Counted from the stretch's first letter, positions 52,179 to 60,494 are shown. The stretch is 64,000 bases of DNA from Streptomyces sp. ACA25 (GCF_028200735.1 NZ_JAQKPV010000011.1:1-64000); one strand, 5' to 3'. The notes: generated by a model from the sequence alone, not told the origin. A program made the numbers and translations.

Positions 52179-53171
52179 TTAACAGCCCCAGCGCAGACTC
52201 GCGGTGCGCACCGGGGCGTCCCACAGACGCAGCAGCTCCTCGTCCACCTGGCACAGCGTCACCGAGCAGCCCGCCATGTCCAGGGATGTCACGTAGTTCC
52301 CGACGAGCGTACGGGCCACCGGGATACCGCGCTCGCCGAGCACCCGGTGGACTTCCGCGCTGAAGCCGTAGAGCTCCAGCAGCGGAGTGGCACCCATGCC
52401 GTTCACGAGGGCGAGCACCGGCCCGTCCGGCTGCAGGTCGGCCAGCAGCGCCTCCACCGCGGCATCGGCGATTTCGCGGGAGCTCATCATGGCCCTGCGC
52501 TCCCGTCCGGGCTCTCCGTGGATGCCGATGCCCAGCTCCAGTTCGTCCGCCGGGAGGTCAAAGGTGGGGCCGCCCTTTGCCGGTGTGGTGCAGGCGCTCA
52601 GCGCGACCCCGAAGCTGCGGCACGACTCCGACACCTGGCGGGCCACGGCCGTCACCCGGTCCAGGGGGGCGCCCTCCTCGGCCAGAGCCCCGGCGAGCTT
52701 CTCCACGAAGAGGGTTCCCCCGGTGCCCCGCCGTCCGGCGGTGAACGAACTGTCGATCACCGCGACGTCGTCGTGCACCAGCACCTTGGCCACCTGGAGA
52801 CCCTCGTCCTCCGCGAGTTCGGCGGCCATGTCGAAGTTCAGCACGTCACCGGTGTAGTTCTTGACCACGAAGAGCACGCCCTGCCCGCTGTTCACGGCGG
52901 CTGCCGCACGGGCCATCTGGTCGGGGACCGGTGAGGTGAACACCTCTCCCGGACACGCGGCATCCAGCATGCCTCTCCCCACGAAGCCGCCGTGCAGCGG
53001 CTCGTGACCCGAGCCGCCCCCGGAGACCAGTCCGACCTTGCGGGGCACGGGGGCGTCCCGCCGCACGACGACACGGTTCTCGACATCGACCGTCAGGTCG
53101 GGATGGGCGGCAGCCATCCCCCGCAGTGCGTCGGAGACCACGTGCTCCGGCCCGTTGATCAGCATCTTCAT
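52179..53171 (-). CDS. dhaK: Dihydroxyacetone kinase subunit DhaK
   Basis: This 330-residue DhaK subunit binds dihydroxyacetone covalently through a His. 'VSGGGSGHEPLHGGFVGRGM' near residue 50 and 'ELGIGIHGEPGRERR' near 215 (the hemiaminal-forming His) are intact, and 'VLFVVKNYTGDVLNFDMA' lies near 108. The ATG at 53171 has AAGGAGAG about seven bases upstream. It is the first gene of the minus-strand dha operon and is divergent from the exporter that starts the metabolite cluster. Confidence 0.94.
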   Translation of the reverse strand: MKMLINGPEHVVSDALRGMAAAHPDLTVDVENRVVVRRDAPVPRKVGLVSGGGSGHEPLHGGFVGRGMLDAACPGEVFTSPVPDQMARAAAAVNSGQGVLFVVKNYTGDVLNFDMAAELAEDEGLQVAKVLVHDDVAVIDSSFTAGRRGTGGTLFVEKLAGALAEEGAPLDRVTAVARQVSESCRSFGVALSACTTPAKGGPTFDLPADELELGIGIHGEPGRERRAMMSSREIADAAVEALLADLQPDGPVLALVNGMGATPLLELYGFSAEVHRVLGERGIPVARTLVGNYVTSLDMAGCSVTLCQVDEELLRLWDAPVRTASLRWGC

Positions 53172-53484
53172 CGGTCTCTCCTTGAAGGGGAACTCCCGCT
53201 CCGGGCGGGGAGGACGTCAGCAGGTCTCCGGACGGTCACCGGGCCGGTGGACCGGTGCGGGGTCGATGGGCCGGTGGAGTGACGGACAGCGTGGCGGGTG
53301 CCGTGCGCCGCGCTGCGCGGGCGGCGGCGGGAGCGCCGCTGCGCCCGGCGCCCGTCCCCAGCCTACGGACCCTCGGGCTGCCCGGCACCTTCCGCGCCGT
53401 ACCGCCCGCCAGGGCGCAAGTACCGCCTAAGCACCGTGTGGGGCCATGGGGTTTCCCTCCGCAATGCTGACGAGGAGCTCAGTG
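53172..53484. other. Divergent region between dhaK and the exporter gene (313 bp)
   Basis: It holds the dhaK ribosome site, a GC-rich stretch with no supportable gene (the 71-codon plus frame at 53255 has no family features or ribosome site), and CCGCCTAAGC at 53423-53432. That 10-mer recurs with one change (CCGCCTTAGC, 55063-55072) before the KASIII-like gene. The exporter start GTG 53485 has GAGGAG at 53472-53477. Confidence 0.4.
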
Positions 53485-54990
53485 GTGACGACGACTGCCG
53501 TAACCCTCCCCACCCCCACGGACACGTTCCAGGACCGCCGTCGCTGGGCGGTACTGGCGCTGATGGGACTCGCTCTCTGCGTCGTGGTGCTCAACAACTC
53601 CGCGCTCAACGTGGCCATCCCCGCGATGATGCGGGACCTGGAAGCCGATCTGCCGACGGTTCAGTGGATCATCGACAGCTACTCGATCGTCTTTGCCGGC
53701 CTGCTGATCCTGGCGGGTGCCTGCTCGGACCGCTGGGGCCGTAAACGCATGACCCTCGCGGGTCTTCTGGTGTTCGGCGCGGCATCGCTGCTGTCGGCCT
53801 TCTCCACCGAGGCCTGGCAGCTGATCGCCCTGCGCGGCCTGCTCGGCGCCGCGGCTGCGCTGGTGATGCCCGGCACCCTGGCAATCCTCCTGCACGCTTT
53901 CAGCAAGCAGGAACGGGCGTTCGCGATCGCGGTGTGGAGCGGAATCGCCGCGCTGGGGATCGCGCTCGGACCGATTCTGGGCGGCCTGGTGGTCGAGCGA
54001 GCCGGTTGGTCCGCGGTCTTCCTGCTCAACGTTCCGCTGGTCGGGGGGGTCCTGATCGCCTCGGCCGTGCTGGTGCGGGAGTCCGCCGACTCGCACCGCC
54101 GTCCGGTTGATGTCCTGGGCGCGCTGCTCTCGGTGGTGGCGATCGGCGCGCTCGTGTTCGCCGTCATCGAGTTCGGGGCGCCGGACACCCCGGGCTGGAT
54201 CGTGTCCGCTTCTGCGGCGCTCGCCCTGCTGGCGACAGCGGCCGTCGTGCTCCGGCTGCGCTCCGCCCGGTATCCGCTGATCGAGCTCTCGCTCCTGCGC
54301 GACCGGCGGTTCGTCGGCGCGGCGATCAGCAACATGCTGCTGTTCTTCGGCCTGGCCGGGTCGCTGTTCGTGCTGACCCAGCGGTTGCAGTTCCAGCTGG
54401 GGATGAGCCCGCTCACCGCGGGCCTGGCGGTGGGGCCGATCGCGCTGACCGTCGCCGCCGCCTCGGCCTGCGCGCCCCGGCTCGCCCGCCGCATCGGCCC
54501 GCGGTACGCGGTAGGTGCGGGTATGGCCCTGGCGACCGCCGGCTTCCTCTCACTGGGCTGGTCGGGGCACGACTATCCGGTCATCGTTCTCGGTCTGGTC
54601 GCCGTGGGCATCGGCTTCGGCCTGGCCGCCCCGGTGGCCACCGCAGTGCTGGTCTCCGCGGTGTCCCAGGACCGGGCGAGCTCCGGGGCGGCGCTCAACG
54701 ACACCATGCAGGAGATCGGCTTCGCCCTGGGAATCGCGGTGATCGGTGCCACCCTCAACCGGTGGTATCTCGCGGCGGCCGGTGAGGGCGGAGGGAGCAC
54801 GTTGTACGAAGCCCTCACGACCGCTGAGCTCCTCGGCGGCCCGGCCGGCGCGGAAATCGCCGAGCAGGCCGGAGCGGCGTTCGACCGGTCCGGGGCGGTC
54901 GCGCTCACGCTGGCCGCTGTGGTCACCGCCGCCGGCACGCTGATCGCCGTGCGCCTGCTCCCGTCGGCCGGCCGGGACCGGGGTGCCTGA
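53485..54990 (+). CDS. DHA2-type MFS drug/metabolite exporter
   Basis: This 501-residue major facilitator has about 14 membrane helices. The motif 'LNVAIPAMMRDLEADLPTVQ' and then 'WIIDSYSIVFAGLLILAGAC', 'SDRWGRKRMTLAGLLVFG' (motif A) and 'GIALGPILGGLVVERAGWSA' (motif C, antiporter) mark the DHA2 (QacA/EmrB-like) group. It should export a small molecule using the proton gradient, most likely the product of the cluster that begins here. I start at GTG 53485 with GAGGAG seven bases upstream; GTG 53482 is too close. Confidence 0.9.
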   Translation: MTTTAVTLPTPTDTFQDRRRWAVLALMGLALCVVVLNNSALNVAIPAMMRDLEADLPTVQWIIDSYSIVFAGLLILAGACSDRWGRKRMTLAGLLVFGAASLLSAFSTEAWQLIALRGLLGAAAALVMPGTLAILLHAFSKQERAFAIAVWSGIAALGIALGPILGGLVVERAGWSAVFLLNVPLVGGVLIASAVLVRESADSHRRPVDVLGALLSVVAIGALVFAVIEFGAPDTPGWIVSASAALALLATAAVVLRLRSARYPLIELSLLRDRRFVGAAISNMLLFFGLAGSLFVLTQRLQFQLGMSPLTAGLAVGPIALTVAAASACAPRLARRIGPRYAVGAGMALATAGFLSLGWSGHDYPVIVLGLVAVGIGFGLAAPVATAVLVSAVSQDRASSGAALNDTMQEIGFALGIAVIGATLNRWYLAAAGEGGGSTLYEALTTAELLGGPAGAEIAEQAGAAFDRSGAVALTLAAVVTAAGTLIAVRLLPSAGRDRGA

Positions 54991-55055
54991 GGGCTCTGCC
55001 GAAGGCGACGCGGGTGTCCGCCCCCGCACCGCCTTCGCGACGCGGCAGGCGAGCC

Positions 55056-55071
55056 CTAAGACCCGCCTTAG
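55056..55071. promoter_or_regulatory. Inverted repeat upstream of the KASIII-like gene
   Basis: CTAAG (55056-55060) and CTTAG (55067-55071) form an inverted repeat with a 6-bp spacer, 70 bp before the operon 55141-59314. Part of it (CCGCCTTAGC) is nearly repeated before the exporter gene, so both could answer to one regulator. Confidence 0.4.
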
Positions 55072-55140
55072 CCGTCCCGCCGATCCTGGACCGGCAGCCG
55101 ATACGCGCCACCGCGCCGGTCCGATGCTGAGGAGCACGAC

Positions 55141-56181
55141 ATGCAATGGGACAACATCTACATCGCCGGTCTCGGCGTCTACCTCCCCGAGCCGGTCGCT
55201 GCGGCCGACGCGGTCGCCGCAGGCGAGTACGACGCCGAGGAGTCCGAGGCCAACGGCATCATCTCGGTGCTGGTCGAGAAGGAGAAGGCCGCCCCCGAGA
55301 TGGCGGTGCTCGCCGCCCGCGACGCCCTCTCCCACTCGACGGTCGAACCCTCCGACGTCTCCCTGGTCTTCCACTCCAGCCTCTGGTACCAGGGGGTGGA
55401 CATGTGGCCCGCGGCCTCCTACGTCGCGCGCTATTCCGTCGGCAACCTGGCCACTGCCTTCGACCTGCAGCAGCAATGCAACGCCGGGGTCGGTGCCATG
55501 GACCTCGCCGCCTCCCGGCTGGCCTTCGAGCAGGGCGGTGCCGCTCTGCTGACGACCGGTGACCGGTTCTGCCTGCCGGGCGTGGACCGCTGGCGCACCG
55601 AGCAAGGACTTCCGTACGGCGACGGCGGCGCCGCCATGGTGCTGTCCACCGAGGGTGGTTTCGCCCGGCTGCTGTCGACCGCGACAGTGTCCGACAACGG
55701 CCTGGAGCAGGTGCTGCGCGGACCCCGCTTCCATGACACGTACCAGCCCGGCCCGCTCGACATCAGCAGCCGGATCGCCCATCACTTCGAGAACCACGGG
55801 GGCATGCGTGCCTCCACGGTGCGCCTGGCCGACGCGGTCCGCAGTGCCGTCACCCAGGCCCTCGCCGACTCCAAGACCGAGCTGTCGCAACTGGGCGGCG
55901 TGGTGATCCCGGCCGCCGGACGCGCGAAGCTCGACTGGCAGCTGAGCCAACTCGTCGGCGTCGAGGAGCACCAGACGACGTGGCCGTTCGCCCGGACCCA
56001 CGGCCACCTCGGTGCCGGCGACCAGTTCGCAGGGCTGCGTCACCTGCTCGTCGAGGGAGTGGTCACCGCCGGCGACCGCGTGCTGATCGTGGGCGGCGGC
56101 GCCGGACTGACCTGCACCTGCGCCGTCGTCGAGATTCTCGGCGGACTTCCGGCCGCGACCGAGCGGACGTGGCCGCAGTGA
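55141..56181 (+). CDS. KASIII-like acyltransferase with altered active site
   Basis: This 346-residue thiolase-fold protein is of the ketoacyl-ACP synthase III family. The nucleophile is present (Cys113 in 'FDLQQQCNAGVGAM'). By eye alignment to FabH, the catalytic His of 'HQAN' is Ala (258, in 'VVIPAAGRAKLD') and the 'GNTSAAS' Asn is His (289, in 'THGHLGAGDQFAGLRHL'). Such proteins in antibiotic clusters (CerJ is an example) often transfer acyl groups to O, N or S rather than make C-C bonds, which is my inference here. ATG 55141 has GAGGAG upstream. It is coupled by GTGA to the next gene. Confidence 0.82.
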   Translation: MQWDNIYIAGLGVYLPEPVAAADAVAAGEYDAEESEANGIISVLVEKEKAAPEMAVLAARDALSHSTVEPSDVSLVFHSSLWYQGVDMWPAASYVARYSVGNLATAFDLQQQCNAGVGAMDLAASRLAFEQGGAALLTTGDRFCLPGVDRWRTEQGLPYGDGGAAMVLSTEGGFARLLSTATVSDNGLEQVLRGPRFHDTYQPGPLDISSRIAHHFENHGGMRASTVRLADAVRSAVTQALADSKTELSQLGGVVIPAAGRAKLDWQLSQLVGVEEHQTTWPFARTHGHLGAGDQFAGLRHLLVEGVVTAGDRVLIVGGGAGLTCTCAVVEILGGLPAATERTWPQ

Positions 56182-57680
56182 CCCCGGCACCGGTGACCAC
56201 CGCCGGGTCCGTCACCGCAGTCCTGGACGACGCGGTGCGGGCCACCCCCCACGCCCCGGCCGTGCGTGATGCCACGGGTGCCTGGACCTACGCCGAGCTG
56301 GACACCGCCGCCCGTTCCGTCACGCACAGCCTTATCCGGGCCGGAGTCCGGCCCGGGGACCGGGTCGCCCTGCACTCGCGCAACCGCCGCGAACTGCCCG
56401 CGGTCCTGTTCGGGGCGGCGCGGGCCGGGGCGGCCCTGGTCCCGCTGAGTCCGCACCTGCCCCCCGCCGGGCTGTCGTCGGTGCTTGCCGACGCGGTCCC
56501 CGCCGCGCTGCTGGCCCCCGCCGACGGACGCTCCGCGCTGCCCACCGTGGACTGCCCGGTCATCAGCCTGGAGGACGCGGTGTCCGGCCCGGCCCAGGGC
56601 AGCGGCCCGGACGCCGCCTCACCCGACGGCACCGCGCTGCTCATCTACACCTCCGGCAGCACGGCCGCCCCCAAGGGAGTGGTCTGCCCGCACCGGGCGG
56701 TGGACTTCGCCGCCCGGGCCATCGCCGCCCGGCTGGACTACCGGGCCGACGACGTGATCCTGGTCGGCTCCCCGATGTCCTTCGACTACGGTCTCTACCA
56801 GATCCTGCTGTCCGCCCTGGCGGGTGCGGAGCTGGTTCTCACGGACGCCGACGACCCGATCGGCATGCTCCGCACCCTCCGGGCGAGCCGGGCGACCGTC
56901 GTACCGATCGTGCCCTCCACGGCGAGGATGCTGGTGCGGCTGGCCAGGCGTGGCGAGCCGCCCCGTCATGTCCGGATGTTCACCAACACCGGTGCCGCCC
57001 TCACCGCCGCCGACATCGAGGCGCTGCGTACGACGTTCCCCTGCTCGGCGGTCGTCTCCATGTACGGCATCACCGAGTGCAAGCGCGTCACGGTCGCGGG
57101 GCCGGATGCCGACCGGGAGCGCCCCGGCACGGTGGGAACCGCCCTGCCGGGCACCACCGTGCGGATCCTCGACGAGGCGGGCCGGCCGGTGGGCCCGGGA
57201 GAGCCCGGCCGGATCGTTGTGAGCGGACCGCACGTCATGTCCGGGTACCGAGGCGCCCCGGAGCTCACCGCGGAGCGGTTCGACCGTGACCCCGAGTCGG
57301 GAGAACCCCGCCTGCACACCGGCGACTACGGGCACCTGGACGCGGACGGTCACCTGTACTTCCACGGCCGGCGCGACGACCAGTTCAAGCGGCGCGGTGT
57401 CCGGACGAGTGCGATCGAGATCGAGACCGCGGCCGCGGGCGTGGCCGGCGTCCGGGCGGCCGCGGCGCTGCCCCCCGAGGGGGAGTACGACCTCGAGCTC
57501 GCTGTCGTGACCGACCGGTCCGCCGACGCCGTGCTGGCCGGCCTGCGGGAACTGCTGGAGCCCGGCAAGGTGCCCGCCCGCTGCCACCTCGTCGAGGATC
57601 TGCCCCTCACCCCCAACGGCAAGACTGACAAGAAGCGGCTGCGGGAACTCGTGCAGCCCGAGACCGGGAGCGCCCAGTGA
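56178..57680 (+). CDS. Stand-alone amino-acid adenylating enzyme (AMP-binding family)
   Basis: This 500-residue ANL enzyme has A3 'LLIYTSGSTAAPKGVV' (154-169), A4 'PMSFDYGLYQILL', A5 'VSMYGITECKRV', A7/A8 'TGDYGHLDADGHLYFHGRRD', and the A10 lysine in 'PLTPNGKTDKK'. The Asp of 'SFD' sits where amino-acid A-domains bind the alpha-amino group, so an amino acid substrate is likely. It has no carrier domain; the ACP fused to the next protein is the natural acceptor. I use GTG 56178, which overlaps the upstream stop (GTGA) and the downstream start likewise. Confidence 0.87.
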   Translation: MTPAPVTTAGSVTAVLDDAVRATPHAPAVRDATGAWTYAELDTAARSVTHSLIRAGVRPGDRVALHSRNRRELPAVLFGAARAGAALVPLSPHLPPAGLSSVLADAVPAALLAPADGRSALPTVDCPVISLEDAVSGPAQGSGPDAASPDGTALLIYTSGSTAAPKGVVCPHRAVDFAARAIAARLDYRADDVILVGSPMSFDYGLYQILLSALAGAELVLTDADDPIGMLRTLRASRATVVPIVPSTARMLVRLARRGEPPRHVRMFTNTGAALTAADIEALRTTFPCSAVVSMYGITECKRVTVAGPDADRERPGTVGTALPGTTVRILDEAGRPVGPGEPGRIVVSGPHVMSGYRGAPELTAERFDRDPESGEPRLHTGDYGHLDADGHLYFHGRRDDQFKRRGVRTSAIEIETAAAGVAGVRAAAALPPEGEYDLELAVVTDRSADAVLAGLRELLEPGKVPARCHLVEDLPLTPNGKTDKKRLRELVQPETGSAQ

Positions 57681-59314
57681 CCGACCATGAGGCCCTGCTG
57701 GCCGCCTACGGCAGCCCGCTGTACGTGTACGACCTGGACCGGGTGCACGCGGCACTCGACTCCCTGCGCACCGCGCTTCCCGCCCCGAGCACCCTGCTGT
57801 ACTCGCTCAAGGCGAACCCGCACATCGATGTGGTGCGGACGCTCGTCGCCGGCGGCTGCCACGCCGAGGTCAGTTCCACGGGCGAGCTGACGACGGCCCT
57901 CGCCGCCGGGTGCGAGCCAGGGAACGTCTTCTACACGGGCCCCGGGAAGACCGCGGAGGAGATCACCACGGCGGTCAGCGCCGGGGTGGCCACCTTCTCC
58001 GTCGAGTCACCGGTCGACCTGCGCCGGGTGGCCGCAGTCGCCTCCGGCCTCGGGCGGACCGTCGACTGCGTGCTGCGGGTCAACGGATCGGACGCCCCCG
58101 GCAGCGCCGGGATGCGGATGACGGGGGAGTCCTCCCAATTCGGCACCGATGTCGAGGTTCTCCTGGAGCGCCGGGCGGAGCTGCACGCACCGGAGACCGA
58201 CGGAGCCAGGGTCGTCGGCTTCCACTTCTTCCCGCTGACCAACGCCGCCGATGAGGCCGGGCTCGTGGCCGAGATCCAGGGCAGCATCCGCGCCGCCGCG
58301 CGGCTGAGCGCCGAGCTGGGCATCAGCCTGCGCCTGCTGGACCTGGGCGGGGGCTTCGCCTGCCCGTTCGCCCAGGAGGGGGAACGCCCCCGCTACCCCG
58401 GACTGCGGGCACCGGTGGAGCAGGCCCTCGACGAACACATCCCCGGCTGGCGTGACGGATCCACGACCGTACTGTTCGAGAGCGGCCGGCACCTGGTCGG
58501 GGACAGCGGGACGCTGCTCTGCACGGTCAGCGACGTCAAGGACAGCCGCGGCACCCGGTTCGCCGTGCTCGACACCGGCATCAACCACCTCGGAGGGCTC
58601 TCCGGGATCGGGCGCCTGCTGCCGCTGTCGGCTGTCCCGGTCCGGTCCGGCAGCGCACCGGCCGCCGCCGGCCGGGGCGAGAAGGTCCGGCTGGTCGGCC
58701 CGCTGTGCACCCCGGCGGACACGCTCGGCCGCGGGGCCCCCGAACTGCCTCCGCTGGCTCCCGGCCAGGCCCTCGCCATCCCCAACGTGGGCGCCTACGG
58801 TGCGACGGCGAGTCTGATCGGGTTCCTCAGCAGGCCGGCCGCGGCGGAGGTGGTCCTTCTCGGCGGAGAGCCGGTCTCCGCCACCCGTCTGGAGCTGAAC
58901 CGGGTGGCGGTTCCCGCCAGGGCAGCAGGCCGTGCCGGGGACGCTGCGGTACCCGCGGAGGGAGCAGAGCGCTCCGCCGCAGGACCGGTGGTGCTGAACG
59001 GCGCATCCGCGGACGGCACATCCGTGGACGGCGCATCCGTGGACGGCGCATCCGTGGACGGAAGTCCGTGGGACGAGCGCTTCGCCAAGGTTCTCGGCAC
59101 GGTACTGCCGCGGCTGGGCGCCGGGGCGGACCTGACATCGGACAGCAGCCTGCGGGCAGCCGGTCTCGACTCACTCGCCCTCGTGGAGCTCCTGGTCCAG
59201 CTCGAGGAGGCGTACGACGTCACCATTCCCGATGACGCCCTCGCCCCTGAGGTGTTCGCTACTCCGGCCACCCTCTGGGAGCTGCTTCAGGAGGTCCGGG
59301 GCACCAGGGTCTGA
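57677..59314 (+). CDS. PLP-dependent decarboxylase (fold type III) fused to an acyl carrier domain
   Basis: This 545-residue fusion has an N-terminal LysA/ornithine-decarboxylase-type barrel with PLP lysine K45 ('LLYSLKANPH'), 'LDLGGGFACPF', 'FESGRHLVGDSG', and the catalytic Cys in 'VGPLCTPADTLG'. The usual 'HFHVGS' is 'HFFPLTN'. A linker of four GAS(A/V)D-type repeats leads to a carrier domain (about 462-545) with Ser499 in 'AAGLDSLALVELL' for phosphopantetheine. It probably decarboxylates an amino acid while it is held on its own carrier, as BtrK does on BtrI in butirosin synthesis (inference). A perfect terminator follows. Confidence 0.88.
   Translation: MTDHEALLAAYGSPLYVYDLDRVHAALDSLRTALPAPSTLLYSLKANPHIDVVRTLVAGGCHAEVSSTGELTTALAAGCEPGNVFYTGPGKTAEEITTAVSAGVATFSVESPVDLRRVAAVASGLGRTVDCVLRVNGSDAPGSAGMRMTGESSQFGTDVEVLLERRAELHAPETDGARVVGFHFFPLTNAADEAGLVAEIQGSIRAAARLSAELGISLRLLDLGGGFACPFAQEGERPRYPGLRAPVEQALDEHIPGWRDGSTTVLFESGRHLVGDSGTLLCTVSDVKDSRGTRFAVLDTGINHLGGLSGIGRLLPLSAVPVRSGSAPAAAGRGEKVRLVGPLCTPADTLGRGAPELPPLAPGQALAIPNVGAYGATASLIGFLSRPAAAEVVLLGGEPVSATRLELNRVAVPARAAGRAGDAAVPAEGAERSAAGPVVLNGASADGTSVDGASVDGASVDGSPWDERFAKVLGTVLPRLGAGADLTSDSSLRAAGLDSLALVELLVQLEEAYDVTIPDDALAPEVFATPATLWELLQEVRGTRV
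59000..59059 (+). repeat. Four tandem 15-bp repeats in the decarboxylase-ACP linker
   Basis: Units GGCGCATCCGCGGAC, GGCACATCCGTGGAC and two copies of GGCGCATCCGTGGAC follow in frame. Each encodes five residues (GASAD, GTSVD, GASVD, GASVD). The number could change by slippage and alter linker length without breaking the frame. Confidence 0.9.
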
Positions 59315-59333
59315 GTCCGGAGCCCGTGTGCGC

Positions 59334-59360
59334 GGGCCCCGGTCCGCTGGACCGGGGCCC
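59334..59360 (+). terminator. Terminator of the ligase-decarboxylase operon
   Basis: GGGCCCCGGTCC (59334-59345) and GGACCGGGGCCC (59349-59360) form a perfect 12-bp stem with loop GCT between convergent genes. No T-run is present. Confidence 0.75.
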
Positions 59361-59463
59361 GAAGGCGGCGCAGCCGGAGGCGGCACACCCCGGTGACGTA
59401 ACGGCAGCTCCGGATCGGAGGGGGAGGCCGTTCCGCGGTGGACCGGAACCGGACCGCCTCCGG

Positions 59464-60246
59464 TCAGGACACAGCCTGGAGCCGGTAGCGGTCGAGTACC
59501 GGATCGGCACGGAGGACCGCCTGGTGAAGTTGCTGGAGGGAGCGGCAGGGTTCAACGCCCAGTTCGTCCTGGAGCCGGCCGCGCAGCAGGTGGTAGCACT
59601 TGAGCGCGTCGGCCTGCCGTTCGGAGCGGTAGAACGCGACCATCAGCTGCCGGTAGAAGGTCTCGCGCAGAGGGTGATCGTTCACCAGCCGGACGAGATC
59701 CGTGACGATTTCCCGGTGCCGCCCCAGCTGGAGGTCGATCTCCAGCCGCATCTCGATACCGGCGATGTACTCCTCGTCCAGGCAGGTGGCGAACACGCCG
59801 AGCATCGGTCCGTCGGTGAGCCCGGAGAGAGCCGGGCCGCGCCACAGATCCAGCGCCCGGTGCACTCGGACGGCGGCCTCCTCGAGGTCCCCCGCCTGCT
59901 GCAGCGTGCGGCCCTGCGCGAGCAGCGTCGTGAACTCGTGGTGGTCGAACTCCGCATCACCCAGCCGCAGCATGTACCCGGGTCCTTCGGTGGTGATACC
60001 GGCGGTGCCGGACCCCTCAGCGAGCTGATTGCGCAGTTGCGCCATGTAGACGTGCAGCGCGGCCCGGGCCTTGCGCGGCGGTTCCCCGGCCCACAGCTCG
60101 GACATCAGGCCGGCGGTCGAGACCACCTGGCCGACCCGCGAGAGCAGAGCCGCCAGTAAGGCCTTCTTCTTCGGCGCGCTGGGCAGCAGCGACCGCCCTT
60201 CTCTGCGATCGGTGACGGACAGCGGCCCCAGTACCTCGAAACGCAC
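59464..60246 (-). CDS. SARP-family pathway-specific regulator
   Basis: This 260-residue SARP has an OmpR-like winged helix (residues 1-95; 'RFEVLGPLSVTDRREGRSLL', 'ARAALHVYMAQLRNQLAEGS') and a bacterial transcriptional activation domain (about 100-245; 'EFTTLLAQGRTLQQAGDLEE', 'ALKCYHLLRGRLQDELGVEP'). SARPs activate antibiotic operons by binding direct heptamer repeats. GTG 60246 has GGGGAG about seven bases upstream; the longer frame overlaps the operators. Codon 30 is TTA, so translation should need bldA tRNA. It is divergent from the fatty-acyl-AMP ligase gene, whose upstream region holds SARP-like repeats. Confidence 0.92.
   Translation of the reverse strand: MRFEVLGPLSVTDRREGRSLLPSAPKKKALLAALLSRVGQVVSTAGLMSELWAGEPPRKARAALHVYMAQLRNQLAEGSGTAGITTEGPGYMLRLGDAEFDHHEFTTLLAQGRTLQQAGDLEEAAVRVHRALDLWRGPALSGLTDGPMLGVFATCLDEEYIAGIEMRLEIDLQLGRHREIVTDLVRLVNDHPLRETFYRQLMVAFYRSERQADALKCYHLLRGRLQDELGVEPCRSLQQLHQAVLRADPVLDRYRLQAVS
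60157..60159 (-). other. TTA (bldA) codon in the SARP gene
   Basis: On the minus strand codon 30 reads TTA (Leu30, after the three Lys codons). It is one of only two in-frame TTA codons I found in the window. Confidence 0.9.
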
Positions 60247-60262
60247 CTCGGACTCCCCAATG

Positions 60263-60275
60263 TATTGAGTCAATA
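60263..60275. promoter_or_regulatory. Palindrome 1 upstream of the SARP gene
   Basis: TATTGAGTCAATA is a perfect 6-1-6 inverted repeat lying 17 bp before the SARP start codon, close to its ribosome site. It is strikingly AT-rich for this genome and is a good repressor-site candidate. Confidence 0.6.
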
Positions 60276-60293
60276 TGAAGCCGGCGACGCACA

Positions 60294-60307
60294 ACTTCCT
60301 CGGAAGT
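60294..60307. promoter_or_regulatory. Palindrome 2 upstream of the SARP gene
   Basis: ACTTCCTCGGAAGT is a perfect 6-2-6 inverted repeat, 18 bp beyond palindrome 1. Its sequence is unrelated to palindrome 1, so a different regulator may bind. Confidence 0.5.
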
Positions 60308-60494
60308 GGTGCGGAGAGCAGGGTCAAATGAACCGAATGATGCTCGCCGAGCCTCACACGGTCTAATGGGCTCGGGCAAGAGTCATTGGCGCTTCCTGCA
60401 ATGGTGGTAGTCGTCACATTGCGCGGTTGCTGAGGCCGGTCCGCCTCGCCAACCGAGCGGCCACAAGCAGCAACTGGTGCTGCCCGGAGCGGCG

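Noticed and set aside
53255..53470. A 71-codon plus-strand frame between dhaK and the exporter
   Set aside because: It has no ribosome site and an Ala/Pro/Arg-rich composition typical of random GC-rich frames.
57677..59314. Diaminopimelate decarboxylase (lysA)
   Set aside because: The fold matches, but the substrate motif is changed and a carrier domain is fused. Genomic context is secondary metabolism.
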